Assembly: GCA_003153215.1 (NCBI GenBank) | Contig: PLXL01000024.1 | Coordinates: 1,857-12,450 of the forward strand | DNA from: Candidatus Dormiibacterota bacterium | GTDB taxonomy: Bacteria > Chloroflexota > Dormibacteria > Aeolococcales > Aeolococcaceae | Length of the DNA: 10,594 bases | Reading direction: 5' to 3' | Shown here: one piece after another, positions 1 to 7,407 of the stretch | How the letters are laid out: each line of letters begins with the position of its first letter | Numbering within the stretch: position 1 is the stretch's first letter | Made by a program: the position numbers and the translations under genes | The notes under the pieces: model-generated | Seen by the model: the letters and a program-made list of their open reading frames with translations, nothing else | What the model was told of the DNA's origin: nothing | The model's database searches: none

Positions 1-81
1 CGGGCCGCCCAGCTCGCCTACGGGATCGACGACGTGCGCATCCTCTACGAGAACGACGTCCGTCTGGTGGGCCAGGGATGA
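1..81 (+). CDS. pheS: Phenylalanyl-tRNA synthetase alpha subunit, C-terminal end (partial)
   Basis: Only the last 26 codons lie in the window, read in frame 1 and ending at TGA 79-81. The visible tail (AYGIDDVR, then YENDVR) matches the family's usual C-terminus, where a YGIxDIR segment follows class II motif 3. PheS carries the catalytic aminoacylation site and pairs with PheT as an alpha2-beta2 enzyme in the cytoplasm. The stop codon overlaps the pheT start (ATGA at 78-81), which supports an operon and translational coupling. The identification rests on this tail plus the adjacent pheT. The 5' part is outside the window. Confidence 0.9.
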   Translation, partial: RAAQLAYGIDDVRILYENDVRLVGQG

Positions 82-2540
82 AGATCTCCCTGGAGTGGCT
101 CCGGGAGTACGCGGATCTCGACGCTCCCGTCGACGAGCTGGTCCGTCTCCTGGTCAACACCGGCACCGAGGTCGACCGCGTCGAGCGCGGTGCCGAGGGC
201 ACCATCGTGGCCCGAGTGCTGGAGCTCGCCGCGATCCCCGAGTCGACTCGCGGGGTCCGCCTCGCCGGCATCGATGTCGGGGACGGAAAGACGGTCCGCC
301 TGGTGACCGGCGCACCCAATGTGAAGGTAGGCGACCTAGTCCCCTACGCACCCCCGGGCACGGTGCTCCCGGGCTTCCCGGAACCGCTCGGGGTCCGCTC
401 GATGTTCGGCGGCAAGTACAGCTCCCCGGGGATGCTGCTCTCCGCCGTCGAGCTGGGGATCGGCGAGGACGCCGCCGGGCTGCTCATCCTGGAGCGGGGC
501 AGGCCGGGCCAGCCCCTCCACGAGGTCATCGCCCTCGACGTCGTCCTGGACGTCGAGGTGACCACAAACCGGCCCGACTGCCTCTGCCACCTCGGGATCG
601 CGCGCGAGCTGGCCGCCGCCCTCGGCGAACCCCTCCGCGAGCCCTCCGCCACCGTCCCCGAGGGGCTCCTCTCCGCCTCCGCGTCGAGCCAGCGCGCCCG
701 CGTGCGCATCGAGGACCCGTCGGGCTGCCGCCGCTTCACCGCGGTGGTGATCGAGGGGGTGGTGGCGGGGGAGTCCCCGGATTGGCTCAAGCGGCGGCTG
801 CGCGCCATCGGGCTCCGCCCCATCAGCGGGCTGGTCGACGTCACCAACTACGTGACCCACGAGCTCGGCCATCCGCTCCACGCCTTCGACATCGACCGGG
901 TCGCCACCCTGGACGACGGCGGCCGTCCGGTCACCCTGACGGTGAGGCGAGCTCGCGCCGGCGAGAGCCTCGACTGCCTGGACGGGACGACCCGCGCCCT
1001 CGACCCCGAGGACATGATCATCGCCGCCGGCGGCGTGCTGATCAGCCTGGCCGGGGTCATCGGCGGCACGTCGACGGCCATCGGCGACACCACCCGGGCC
1101 GTGCTCCTGGAGGCCGCCAACTGGGAGCCCACCGCGATCCGGGCGACCTCCCGCCGCCACGCCATCCGCACCGACGCCTCCGCCCTCTACGACAAGGGAC
1201 TGCCCGACGACTTGGCACCGCTCGCGCTGGGGAGGGCCGCGGCGCTGATCGCCTCCATCGCGCGGGGTCACGTGCTGAGGGACCCGATCGACGAGCATCC
1301 TTCGCCGCTCCCTCCCCTGGAGCCCGTCGAGGTGACCGGAGAATGGCTCGGAGGCCTGCTCGGCTACCCGGTCGACGTCCACGAGGCGTCCGCCGCCCTG
1401 GCCCACCTGGGCTTCGCGGTCGAGCAGGCGGGAGACCGGCTCACCGTCCATCCCCCCTATTTCCGGCGTGACGTCCGCATCCCGGAGGACGTCGCCGAGG
1501 AGGTCGGTCGGAGTCTCGGCTATGCGCGTCTGCCGAGCACCCTGCCCGGTCACCGCACCGAGGTCCGCCAGGTGGCCGCCGAGGCCCCCATGGATGACCG
1601 GGTGCGCGACGTCTGCGTCGGAGCCGGCTTCGACGAGGTGCTGCCCTACGTCTTCCTTCGGCCGGAGGCCGCCCGCTGGCTGCCCGGTCTCGGCGAGGAG
1701 CGCCAGCCGATGCGCCTCCTCAACCCCCTGAGCGACGAGATGACCCACCTGCGAGTGAGCCTGCTCCCTGGTCTCTGTCAGGTTCTGGCGCTCAACCAGA
1801 GCCGCGGCGTCTCCGGTGCCGCCATCTTCGAGCTGGGACGCGCCTTCTGGGAGGGGGAGCGTGACGGGCTCGCCCCCGGCTCGACACCCGACGGCGAGGA
1901 CAGCAAGCTCCCCCCGCTCCCCGCCGAGCCGCTCCTCCTGGGCCTGGTCACCCACGTCGATGGGGACGCGGGGGCTGCGGCAGCCGCTCTGCGTCACTCC
2001 CAATCGCTCCTCGAACGGCTGGTCCGCGATCTGGGCGGGGAACCGGTGAGCGTGGAGCCGGCCGCCATCCCCGGCCTGCGCACCGGCCGCGCCGCCTGGA
2101 TCCACGCCGGCGCCGGCCGGGTGGGCCTGGTCGGAGAACTGGACGCCGGCACCGCCGAGCGGTTCGAGCTGCGAGGGCGGATCGCCGTCGCCGAGCTGCA
2201 CCTCGAGGCGCTGGCCGGCCAGGACCGCCGCCCGGCACAGTACCGGCCCGTCCCCCGATTCCCGGCCGTCACCCACGATCTCTCCGTCACCGTCCCGACC
2301 ATCCAGCGGGCGGCTGACGCCCTGGCGGTGGTGCGGGAGGCCGGAGGGCCTCTCCTCGAGGCGGTCGAGCTGCGTGACGAGTTCCGCGGGGCGCAGATGG
2401 GGGAGGGGCGCAAGGGATGGACATTCCGGCTCACCTTCCGGAGCCCCGAACGGACCCTCACCACGGAGGAGGCGCAGGCGTCGCAGGACGCCGTCGTCCT
2501 GGCCCTGCGCACCGGCTGCGGAGCCGAGCTCCGCTCCTAG
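78..2540 (+). CDS. pheT: Phenylalanyl-tRNA synthetase beta subunit
   Basis: This is the beta subunit of the enzyme that charges tRNA-Phe. It supplies tRNA binding and, through the B3/B4 domain, hydrolysis of mischarged Tyr-tRNA. At 820 residues it has normal full length. Domains in order: N-terminal B1 (MKISLEWL, the usual start); an EMAP/OB-type tRNA-binding domain at about 40-150, with SSPGMLLSAVELG after it; B3/B4 at about 200-400, with VDVTNYVTHELGHPLHAFD near 252 and GVIGG near 328; B5 at about 417-490, ending in EDVAEEVGRSLGY; a core-like segment; and an FDX-ACB anticodon-binding domain at about 722-820. The ATG overlaps the pheS stop. One oddity: the segment normally reading like TDASxRFExG reads TDASALYDKGLP at residues 365-376. 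Identity is certain and the start is well supported. Confidence 0.98.
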   Translation: MKISLEWLREYADLDAPVDELVRLLVNTGTEVDRVERGAEGTIVARVLELAAIPESTRGVRLAGIDVGDGKTVRLVTGAPNVKVGDLVPYAPPGTVLPGFPEPLGVRSMFGGKYSSPGMLLSAVELGIGEDAAGLLILERGRPGQPLHEVIALDVVLDVEVTTNRPDCLCHLGIARELAAALGEPLREPSATVPEGLLSASASSQRARVRIEDPSGCRRFTAVVIEGVVAGESPDWLKRRLRAIGLRPISGLVDVTNYVTHELGHPLHAFDIDRVATLDDGGRPVTLTVRRARAGESLDCLDGTTRALDPEDMIIAAGGVLISLAGVIGGTSTAIGDTTRAVLLEAANWEPTAIRATSRRHAIRTDASALYDKGLPDDLAPLALGRAAALIASIARGHVLRDPIDEHPSPLPPLEPVEVTGEWLGGLLGYPVDVHEASAALAHLGFAVEQAGDRLTVHPPYFRRDVRIPEDVAEEVGRSLGYARLPSTLPGHRTEVRQVAAEAPMDDRVRDVCVGAGFDEVLPYVFLRPEAARWLPGLGEERQPMRLLNPLSDEMTHLRVSLLPGLCQVLALNQSRGVSGAAIFELGRAFWEGERDGLAPGSTPDGEDSKLPPLPAEPLLLGLVTHVDGDAGAAAAALRHSQSLLERLVRDLGGEPVSVEPAAIPGLRTGRAAWIHAGAGRVGLVGELDAGTAERFELRGRIAVAELHLEALAGQDRRPAQYRPVPRFPAVTHDLSVTVPTIQRAADALAVVREAGGPLLEAVELRDEFRGAQMGEGRKGWTFRLTFRSPERTLTTEEAQASQDAVVLALRTGCGAELRS

Positions 2541-2672
2541 GAGCGCCGGCGGAGCGACGGCTGCCGTGGCCCGCACTACCGAGCAGTCCAACCGGCGGCT
2601 GCTCCGCGCTCCCGCGCCGCTTCTCCGCGTGCTCGCCGCCGTCACGAGGCATGGCCTAAGCTGGCACTCATC
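2541..2672 (+). other. pheT-phoU intergenic spacer
   Basis: This 132-bp spacer follows the pheT stop. The stop sits inside a perfect 12-bp palindrome (GCTCCTAGGAGC, 2533-2544), and a 6-bp inverted repeat GAGCAG/CTGCTC lies at 2581-2586 and 2599-2604. Neither is followed by a T-run, so I do not call an intrinsic terminator. A TAAGCT hexamer close to the phoU start is the only promoter-like element I see. No PHO-box-type 11-bp repeat is visible here, unlike at phoB and pstB. Confidence 0.5.
2657..2662 (+). promoter_or_regulatory. Possible -10 element of phoU (TAAGCT)
   Basis: A TANNNT hexamer ends 10 bp before the phoU GTG. A transcript starting 7-8 bp downstream would begin about A2670, leaving a leader of roughly 3 nt. 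No Shine-Dalgarno sequence precedes the GTG, which fits a leaderless message. No -35 is recognisable. Tentative. Confidence 0.35.
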
Positions 2673-3359
2673 GTGAGTGATACGGTCGAGGCCAGATCCC
2701 TGAGCAAAGCGACCGCCGCCGGCTTCGACGCCGAGCTGCAGCGACTTCGCGACCTCGTCCTGACCATGGGGGACGAGGTCGACCGGGCGATGACCCGCGC
2801 CACCCTCGGCCTGGTCGAGCGTGATGTCGATGTCTGCGCCGCGGTGATCCACGACGACGCCCACGTCAACGCCCTCCTCATCGAGGTGCGCACGCTCACC
2901 TTCGAGGCGCTGGCCCACCACTCCGCACCTTCACAGCTCCGCGAGGCCCTCGGCCTCCTCCACATGGCGAGCGAGCTGGAGCGGATGGCCGATCACTGCG
3001 CCAGCATTGCCAAGAGCGGCCGTGAGCTGGCCGACATGCCGCCCCTCTCCAGCCACATCGACCTCCCCCAGCTCTCCGAGGCGTGCCAGGCGCAGGTGCG
3101 CGACATCCTCAGCGCCCTGATCGCCCGGGATGTCGACCGGGCTCGTGCCATCGCCGCGCGCGACGACCGCGTGAACCGGATCCATCACCGCATCGTCGAC
3201 GACCTGATCCAGCTCATGACCGAGGACGGCGGCGCGGTCTTCCGGGGCACCAAGCTGATCATGGTGGCCCAGAACTTCGAACGGATCGGTGATCGGGTCA
3301 CCAACCTGGCCGAGGACCTGATCTTCCTGGAGAGCGGGAGGATCGAGGAGCTGGGCTAG
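2673..3359 (+). CDS. phoU: Phosphate signalling regulator PhoU
   Basis: PhoU is a cytoplasmic all-helical protein. In characterised systems it links the Pst transporter to the sensor kinase and keeps the Pho response off when phosphate is plentiful. The 228-residue product has the usual length and two tandem PhoU repeats, at roughly 15-110 and 120-220. Each ends in the metal-binding E/N-x-E-R-x-x-D signature: ELERMADHCASIAKSGREL near residue 101 and NFERIGDRVTNLAEDLIFLE near residue 201. The start is a GTG without a Shine-Dalgarno sequence and with a TAAGCT hexamer 10 bp upstream. It lies downstream of pheST on the plus strand and converges on pstA, sharing the four bases CTAG in which both stop codons sit. 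Being outside the pst operon is uncommon but does not alter the assignment. Confidence 0.96.
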   Translation: MSDTVEARSLSKATAAGFDAELQRLRDLVLTMGDEVDRAMTRATLGLVERDVDVCAAVIHDDAHVNALLIEVRTLTFEALAHHSAPSQLREALGLLHMASELERMADHCASIAKSGRELADMPPLSSHIDLPQLSEACQAQVRDILSALIARDVDRARAIAARDDRVNRIHHRIVDDLIQLMTEDGGAVFRGTKLIMVAQNFERIGDRVTNLAEDLIFLESGRIEELG

Positions 3360-4222
3360 ACGTCGAGGCGGGCCACCATCTTGCGCTGACGCGCGGTTAT
3401 CAGCCGGCCTCCGAAGATGAGCAGGAGAATCATCAGGATGGTGATTCCGGCTGCGGCGCTGGCCAGAGCCTGGTCCTGAGCGCTCGGTTGCCCGATGTAG
3501 TAGTAGGTGACGTAGGTGAGGTAACCGACCGGGTTGTGGAAGAGGACGGGGGTCGGGTTGAAGTTGCTCCAGTTGGCCGTGAAAAGGAGCGGCGCTGTCT
3601 CGCCCGTGGAGATCGCGACCGCGATGACCAGGCCCGAGACGATGCCCGGCAGCGCGGGAGGCAAGAGCACCTTCCGGATGGTGGTGATCCGCGACAGCCC
3701 GAGGGCGGAGGCTGCTTCGCGCAGGCTGCGGGGCACCTGGGCTAGCGACACCTCGGTTGTCTTGATGATGTAGGGCAGGATGATGAGCGAGAGCGCGACG
3801 ACCCCGCTCAGGAGCGAGTACCCCCAGTTGAGCCCGACCACGAGGGCGACGTAGGCGACGTAACCGACCACGATCGACGGCACACCGGCGAGCACCGCGG
3901 AGAAGAAGCGCATCGCACCGCCGTACCGGCGCGGGGCGAACTCGGCGAGGTAGATGCCGCCGAGGATCCCGATGGGTCCCGCGATCACCAGCACTCCGAT
4001 CGCAAATGCCAGGGTTCCGAGAATGGCGTTCTGCAGTCCGGGGTTCTGGACATCCTGGGTGGTGTTGGTGAGCAAGCTCAGCTTCAGCACCGGTGCGGCC
4101 TTGATGAGCACGCCCACGACGACCGCCACCGCGGGTGCGACGATGATCGCCAGGGCGAGCCCGCAGAGGACCCAGAACAGGCCACCGCGGAGATGGCGCA
4201 GGCGCGGTCGCTTATATGCCAC
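3356..4222 (-). CDS. pstA: Phosphate ABC transporter permease PstA
   Basis: PstA is one of the two membrane subunits that form the phosphate channel in the inner membrane. The 288-residue protein has six hydrophobic segments, at about 15-42, 66-92, 105-130, 135-153, 190-213 and 252-275. The cytoplasmic EAA loop that docks PstB is at about 169-190 (REAASALGLS, ending in LPPALPGI). ISTGETAPLLF near 204-214 is typical of PstA. The start is a GTG that overlaps the end of pstC by 11 bp, with no clear ribosome-binding site, so translation is probably coupled to pstC. It is the last gene of the minus-strand operon. Its TAG stop is embedded in the same CTAG as the phoU stop, and no intrinsic terminator is visible after it. 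Confidence 0.97.
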   Translation of the reverse strand: MAYKRPRLRHLRGGLFWVLCGLALAIIVAPAVAVVVGVLIKAAPVLKLSLLTNTTQDVQNPGLQNAILGTLAFAIGVLVIAGPIGILGGIYLAEFAPRRYGGAMRFFSAVLAGVPSIVVGYVAYVALVVGLNWGYSLLSGVVALSLIILPYIIKTTEVSLAQVPRSLREAASALGLSRITTIRKVLLPPALPGIVSGLVIAVAISTGETAPLLFTANWSNFNPTPVLFHNPVGYLTYVTYYYIGQPSAQDQALASAAAGITILMILLLIFGGRLITARQRKMVARLDV

Positions 4223-5276
4223 GGCCGACAGGAAGAGCGTCGCCGCTGACCCGGCTGATGACGAGCCGCCCGGCGAGGTTGGTGAGCAGACTGATGACCA
4301 GCAGGAAGAGGCCCAGCTCGGCGATGGCGCGCACCGCCATTCCGGTGAAGTCGCTCAGGGCCGCGTCGAGCTGGTTGGCGATGCCCGAGGCGAGCGTCGA
4401 GGTGGTCCCGTACGCGTTGGCTGGTGGGTTGTTCGCCATCCCGATGATCAGCAGCACGGCTATGGTCTCGCCCAGCGCGCGCCCCCAGCCGAGCAGGGCG
4501 GAGGCGACGATGCCGGTGCGCACGTAGGGGATGATCACCACGCGTACCATCTCGTAGCGCGTCATCCCCAGCGCCAGGGCACCCTCACGGGCCAGGACCG
4601 GTACTCGCTTCACGAGCTCCCGCGTCGTCGAGGCGATGATGGGGATGATCATCAGGGTCAGCACCAGCGACGCGGTCAGCAGCCCCTGACCGTTGAACGC
4701 CCAGGGTCCCTTCAGGAAGGGGATCACCACTCCCAAGCGCGCGAGCGTGGGGAAGACGTGCTGGGCGAGGAGCGGGCCCAGGACGGTGAGGCCCCAGAAG
4801 CCGAAGACCACGCTCGGGATGCCGGCGAGAAGCTCGAGGAAGGTGGAGAGCGGGCCCTCGAGCCGCCTCGGGATCCACTCGGAGAGCATCAGCACGCCGC
4901 CGACGGAGATGGGCACCGCCAGGACCAGCGCGATCAGCGAGCTGGACAGGGTGCCGATGATGAAGGTGAGCGCCCCGTAGATGGCTCCGTGGGGAGCGGA
5001 GATGCCGTTGCTGACCGACAGGGTGGGGGCGTAGAGGTTGCCGATGAAGAACTTGGTGCTGGTGAAGAAGGTGGTCCCGCTGTAGATGATGGCGGGGATC
5101 GCCCAGATCACCATGATCACCACGATCACGGTCAGTCCGGCGAACGGGACGGTGGCTGCAGCCCCGGACACCCACCGGAGGATCCGGTCTCCCCGGCTTA
5201 GGTCGGCGCTTGCGGGCCGGGCGACCCGGGCCGGGCCGGCGGGAAGCCCACCGGCCCGGCGACGGACCAGAATCAT
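4212..5276 (-). CDS. pstC: Phosphate ABC transporter permease PstC
   Basis: PstC is the second membrane subunit of the high-affinity phosphate importer. The 354-residue protein starts with about 30 basic, non-hydrophobic residues. Hydrophobic segments follow at about 40-65, 98-130, 145-172, 198-217, 254-280 and 312-340. The EAA-type docking loop for PstB is at about 229-255 (AREGALALGMTRYEMV, then IIPYVRTGI). GRALGETIAVLLIIGM near 266-280 is a recognisable PstC signature. The ATG lies one base after the pstS stop (TAACATG on the minus strand), and the 3' end overlaps pstA by 11 bp, so pstS-pstC-pstA are translationally coupled. The identity is clear. An alternative downstream start would only shorten the basic N-terminus. 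Confidence 0.97.
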   Translation of the reverse strand: MILVRRRAGGLPAGPARVARPASADLSRGDRILRWVSGAAATVPFAGLTVIVVIMVIWAIPAIIYSGTTFFTSTKFFIGNLYAPTLSVSNGISAPHGAIYGALTFIIGTLSSSLIALVLAVPISVGGVLMLSEWIPRRLEGPLSTFLELLAGIPSVVFGFWGLTVLGPLLAQHVFPTLARLGVVIPFLKGPWAFNGQGLLTASLVLTLMIIPIIASTTRELVKRVPVLAREGALALGMTRYEMVRVVIIPYVRTGIVASALLGWGRALGETIAVLLIIGMANNPPANAYGTTSTLASGIANQLDAALSDFTGMAVRAIAELGLFLLVISLLTNLAGRLVISRVSGDALPVGRGI

Positions 5277-5277
5277 G

Positions 5278-6426
5278 TTAGCCCGTGATGCTCGCGATCG
5301 CGGCGTTGACCTTGGGCAGGACGTTGGTGGGCAGCGGCACGAAGTTGACCGCGCTCAGATCGTCCTGAGTGGCTCCTCCGCTCGTCGAGATGGCCCATTC
5401 GAAGAAGGTTCGGATGGCGAGAGCCGTGTCCGAGGAGGTGATCTTCGACGGGTTGACGATCAGGTACTCGAAGTTGACGATCGGGTACGACTGGGCCCCG
5501 GTCTGGTAGATGAGCGACTGGGTGAGAGACGCCGGCACGTTGCCGGCACCCGCGGTGACCGCGGCGTTGATGGTGGTGATGCTCGGTTGCACGAAGCTTC
5601 CGGAGGCGTTCTCCAACTGGGCCTCACCGAGGCCATCGACCAGCGCGGTGGACTCGACGCTGACCCCGACGTAGGCGATGCAGCCCGGAGTGCTGTGGCA
5701 GGTGTCGACCATCGCCGGGTTGCCGTTGGCGCTCAGCTCGCTCGCGACCGTCGGCCAGTTGACCGTGGTGCCGAAGGCGGGGCCATTGGACCACGTGGTG
5801 CTGGTGGCGCTGAGGAAGGAGGTGAAGATGAAGGTGTCACCCGAGGAATCCACGCGTCGCACCGGCACGATCGGGGTGGCGGGCAGGGTCACGCCGGTGT
5901 TGAGGGCGGCGATGGCCGCGTCGTTCCAGCTCGTGATGGTGCCCGAGTAGATCTGGGCGATGACACTGCCACTCAGCTTGAGGTTGCTGATCCCGGGCAG
6001 GTTGTAGTTGACTGCCTGGGCGGAGACGGCGATGGGGATGTTCATGATGCCCGGGTTGGCGGACACCTGGCCGGCGCTCAGGTAGGCGTCGGAGCCGCCC
6101 ATGTCGACCGCCCCGCTGATGGCGTCAGTCTGGCCCTTTCCGGAGCCACCGGCGGCCGCACTGAGTGTGATGTTGGGATAGGCCGCGGTGATACCGGGCT
6201 CCAGCTTCTGCAGGTACGGGTAGAGGAGGCTCGACCCGTCCTCCGAGAGGGTCTGCGACCCGCTCGGGTTGCCCGTCTTCACCGCGGTTGCGGTGGGAGA
6301 GCTGCTCGCGCTCGAGCTGCTCACCGCGCTGGTGGCGGGCACGGTGCTCGTGGAGCCGCAGGCACTCACCAGGACCGCCCCGGTGACCACCGCAAACCCG
6401 ATGGACATGTGTCGACGAACGTTCAT
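5278..6426 (-). CDS. pstS: Phosphate-binding lipoprotein PstS
   Basis: PstS is the extracytoplasmic phosphate receptor of the Pst importer. The frame stays open upstream, but I chose the ATG at 6426 because a strong Shine-Dalgarno run (AAGGGGAGG) ends 4 bases before it and a lipoprotein signal peptide follows at once: basic MNVRRH, a hydrophobic core, then VSAC with the lipidated Cys at residue 23. The precursor has 382 residues. A Ser/Thr/Ala-rich linker at about 24-50 is typical of surface-anchored lipoproteins. Phosphate-binding loops are seen at GSSLLYP (64-70), GGSGKGQ (93-99), GGSDA (110-114) and RRVDSSGDT (190-198). It sits 58 bp behind pstB and one base ahead of pstC. I see no separate promoter in the gap, so it is probably cotranscribed with pstB. 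Confidence 0.97.
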   Translation of the reverse strand: MNVRRHMSIGFAVVTGAVLVSACGSTSTVPATSAVSSSSASSSPTATAVKTGNPSGSQTLSEDGSSLLYPYLQKLEPGITAAYPNITLSAAAGGSGKGQTDAISGAVDMGGSDAYLSAGQVSANPGIMNIPIAVSAQAVNYNLPGISNLKLSGSVIAQIYSGTITSWNDAAIAALNTGVTLPATPIVPVRRVDSSGDTFIFTSFLSATSTTWSNGPAFGTTVNWPTVASELSANGNPAMVDTCHSTPGCIAYVGVSVESTALVDGLGEAQLENASGSFVQPSITTINAAVTAGAGNVPASLTQSLIYQTGAQSYPIVNFEYLIVNPSKITSSDTALAIRTFFEWAISTSGGATQDDLSAVNFVPLPTNVLPKVNAAIASITG

Positions 6427-6429
6427 GAG

Positions 6430-6439
6430 ACCTCCCCTT
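6430..6439 (-). promoter_or_regulatory. Ribosome-binding site of pstS (AAGGGGAGGT)
   Basis: This purine-rich run, read on the minus strand, lies 4-12 bases before the pstS ATG at 6426. It is the strongest Shine-Dalgarno match in the window and fixes the pstS start over the longer upstream frame. It fits PstS being made in excess of the membrane components. Confidence 0.8.
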
Positions 6440-6484
6440 CCAGGATTGAATGTGATGCTGGTGATGAGGGCCGCTTGTGCGAGC

Positions 6485-7294
6485 TCATCCGATCCGACCA
6501 CTGACGTAGGCCCGGCTCCTCTCGTCCGCCGGGTCATGGAAAAAGGTCCTCGCCGACGTCGCCTCGACGACACTGCCCTTCATGAGGAAGAGGACGTTGT
6601 CGCTGATGCGACTCGCCTGGGCGAGGTTGTGGGTGACGATGAGCACGGTCATGCGCTCCGAGAGCTGCTTCATGAGCGACTCGATGTGATCGGTGGTGTC
6701 GGGGTCGAGCGCCGAGGTGGGCTCGTCGAGCAGGATCACGTCGGGCGAGAGCGCCAGCGTCCGGGCCAGGCAGAGGAGCTGCTGCTGGCCGCCCGAGAGG
6801 CCAAAGGGCGAGCCGTGGAGGCGGCTGCTCACGGCGTCCCAGAGACCGACCGCGGTGAGCTGCTCCTGGACCAGATCCCGCACGTTGCCGCGGTTGGCCA
6901 GCCCGTGAGCCCGTGGCGCCAGCCCGACGTTCTCGGCGATGCTGCGGGGGAAGGGGTTGGGGCGCTGGAAGAGCATCCCCACCCGGCGCCGGACCTCGCG
7001 GACGTTGACGTCCGCACCGTAGACATTCACGCCCTCGACGACCACCTTCCCGCTCACCTGCATGCCGTCGACGTGGTCGTGCATCCGGTTGATGGAGCGG
7101 AGCAGGGTGGTCTTGCCGCAGCCGGTGGGACCGACGATGGCGGTGACCTTGTTGGGCTCGAAGAGGTTGCTGATGCCCTCGATGAGGGGCGTGCCGCGGA
7201 ACTTGACGGTGAGCCCCTCGACCGAGACGCCCTCCGAAACCGCCTCCTGGGTGGCAACGTTGGTCCCGGCTAGCTGCATGGAATCGGTGACCAC
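6485..7294 (-). CDS. pstB: Phosphate ABC transporter ATP-binding protein PstB
   Basis: PstB is the ATPase that powers phosphate import through PstC/PstA. Numbered from the GTG at 7294 (269 residues, within the usual PstB length), it has Walker A GPTGCGKT at 55-62, the Q-loop FQRPNPFPRSIAENV around Q110 (the PNPFP run is typical of PstB), ABC signature LSGGQ at 166-170, Walker B VILLDE at 186-191 and the switch His in IVTHNL at 222. The frame is open to an ATG at 7411 that overlaps the phoR stop (ATGA), giving 308 residues. The extra 39 residues are Pro/Ala/Gln-rich, poorly GC-biased at third positions, and overlie a PHO-box-like array and a TACTCT hexamer. I therefore prefer the 7294 GTG or the ATG at 7279. 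The longer form remains possible on a transcript from phoR. Confidence 0.95.
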   Translation of the reverse strand: MVTDSMQLAGTNVATQEAVSEGVSVEGLTVKFRGTPLIEGISNLFEPNKVTAIVGPTGCGKTTLLRSINRMHDHVDGMQVSGKVVVEGVNVYGADVNVREVRRRVGMLFQRPNPFPRSIAENVGLAPRAHGLANRGNVRDLVQEQLTAVGLWDAVSSRLHGSPFGLSGGQQQLLCLARTLALSPDVILLDEPTSALDPDTTDHIESLMKQLSERMTVLIVTHNLAQASRISDNVLFLMKGSVVEATSARTFFHDPADERSRAYVSGRIG

Positions 7295-7300
7295 GCTTCG

Positions 7301-7306
7301 AGAGTA
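7301..7306 (-). promoter_or_regulatory. Possible -10 element of pstB (TACTCT)
   Basis: Read on the minus strand, TACTCT is a TANNNT hexamer followed by exactly 6 bases and then GTG at 7294. This is the spacing expected for a leaderless transcript. The PHO-box-like array ends 10 bp upstream and covers the place where a -35 would lie, the arrangement used by PhoB-type activators. No Shine-Dalgarno sequence precedes either candidate start. Confidence 0.45.
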
Positions 7307-7316
7307 GGGAGGGGTG

Positions 7317-7356
7317 GATTGTGGCCGGGTTGCAGGCTGGTTAAGGATCGGTGAAG
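7317..7356 (-). promoter_or_regulatory. PHO-box-like array upstream of pstB (four 7-bp repeats, 11-bp period)
   Basis: Read on the minus strand toward pstB, four heptamers occur at an exact 11-bp period: CTTCACC (7356-7350), CTTAACC (7345-7339), TGCAACC (7334-7328) and CACAATC (7323-7317). Each is separated by 4 bp. Known PHO boxes (PhoB in E. coli, PhoP in Streptomyces and Bacillus) are direct repeats of about 7 bp with an 11-bp period, and CTTCACC/CTTAACC resembles the Streptomyces-type GTTCACC. The array ends 10 bp before a TACTCT -10 candidate. Function as a PhoB operator is inferred from architecture and context. Confidence 0.6.
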
Positions 7357-7407
7357 GGCTCGCCTCGGCCTCTTGCGGGTCGGGTTGGGCAGGTGCCTTC
7401 TGGTCGC

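Noticed and set aside
2533..2604. Palindrome at the pheT stop and a nearby 6-bp inverted repeat, read as a pheT terminator
   Set aside because: No T-run follows either, and the second has a 12-base loop. In GC-rich sequence such repeats are common.
336..2921. 861-codon open frame on the minus strand, antisense to pheT and the start of phoU
   Set aside because: It mirrors the codons of clearly real genes, its translation is low-complexity (rich in G, R, D, E, Q), and it contains no recognisable domain. Long antisense frames are expected in DNA with this GC bias.
6427..6484. CATCAC repeats in the pstB-pstS gap, read as a PHO box for pstS
   Set aside because: The repeats are 9 bp apart and not 11, they do not match the STTAAYC core, and no -10 candidate follows.
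3954..6504. Two long plus-strand frames (415 and 472 codons) antisense to pstA, pstC and pstS
   Set aside because: These are shadows of the pst genes with polar, repetitive translations, no domains, and starts without ribosome-binding sites.
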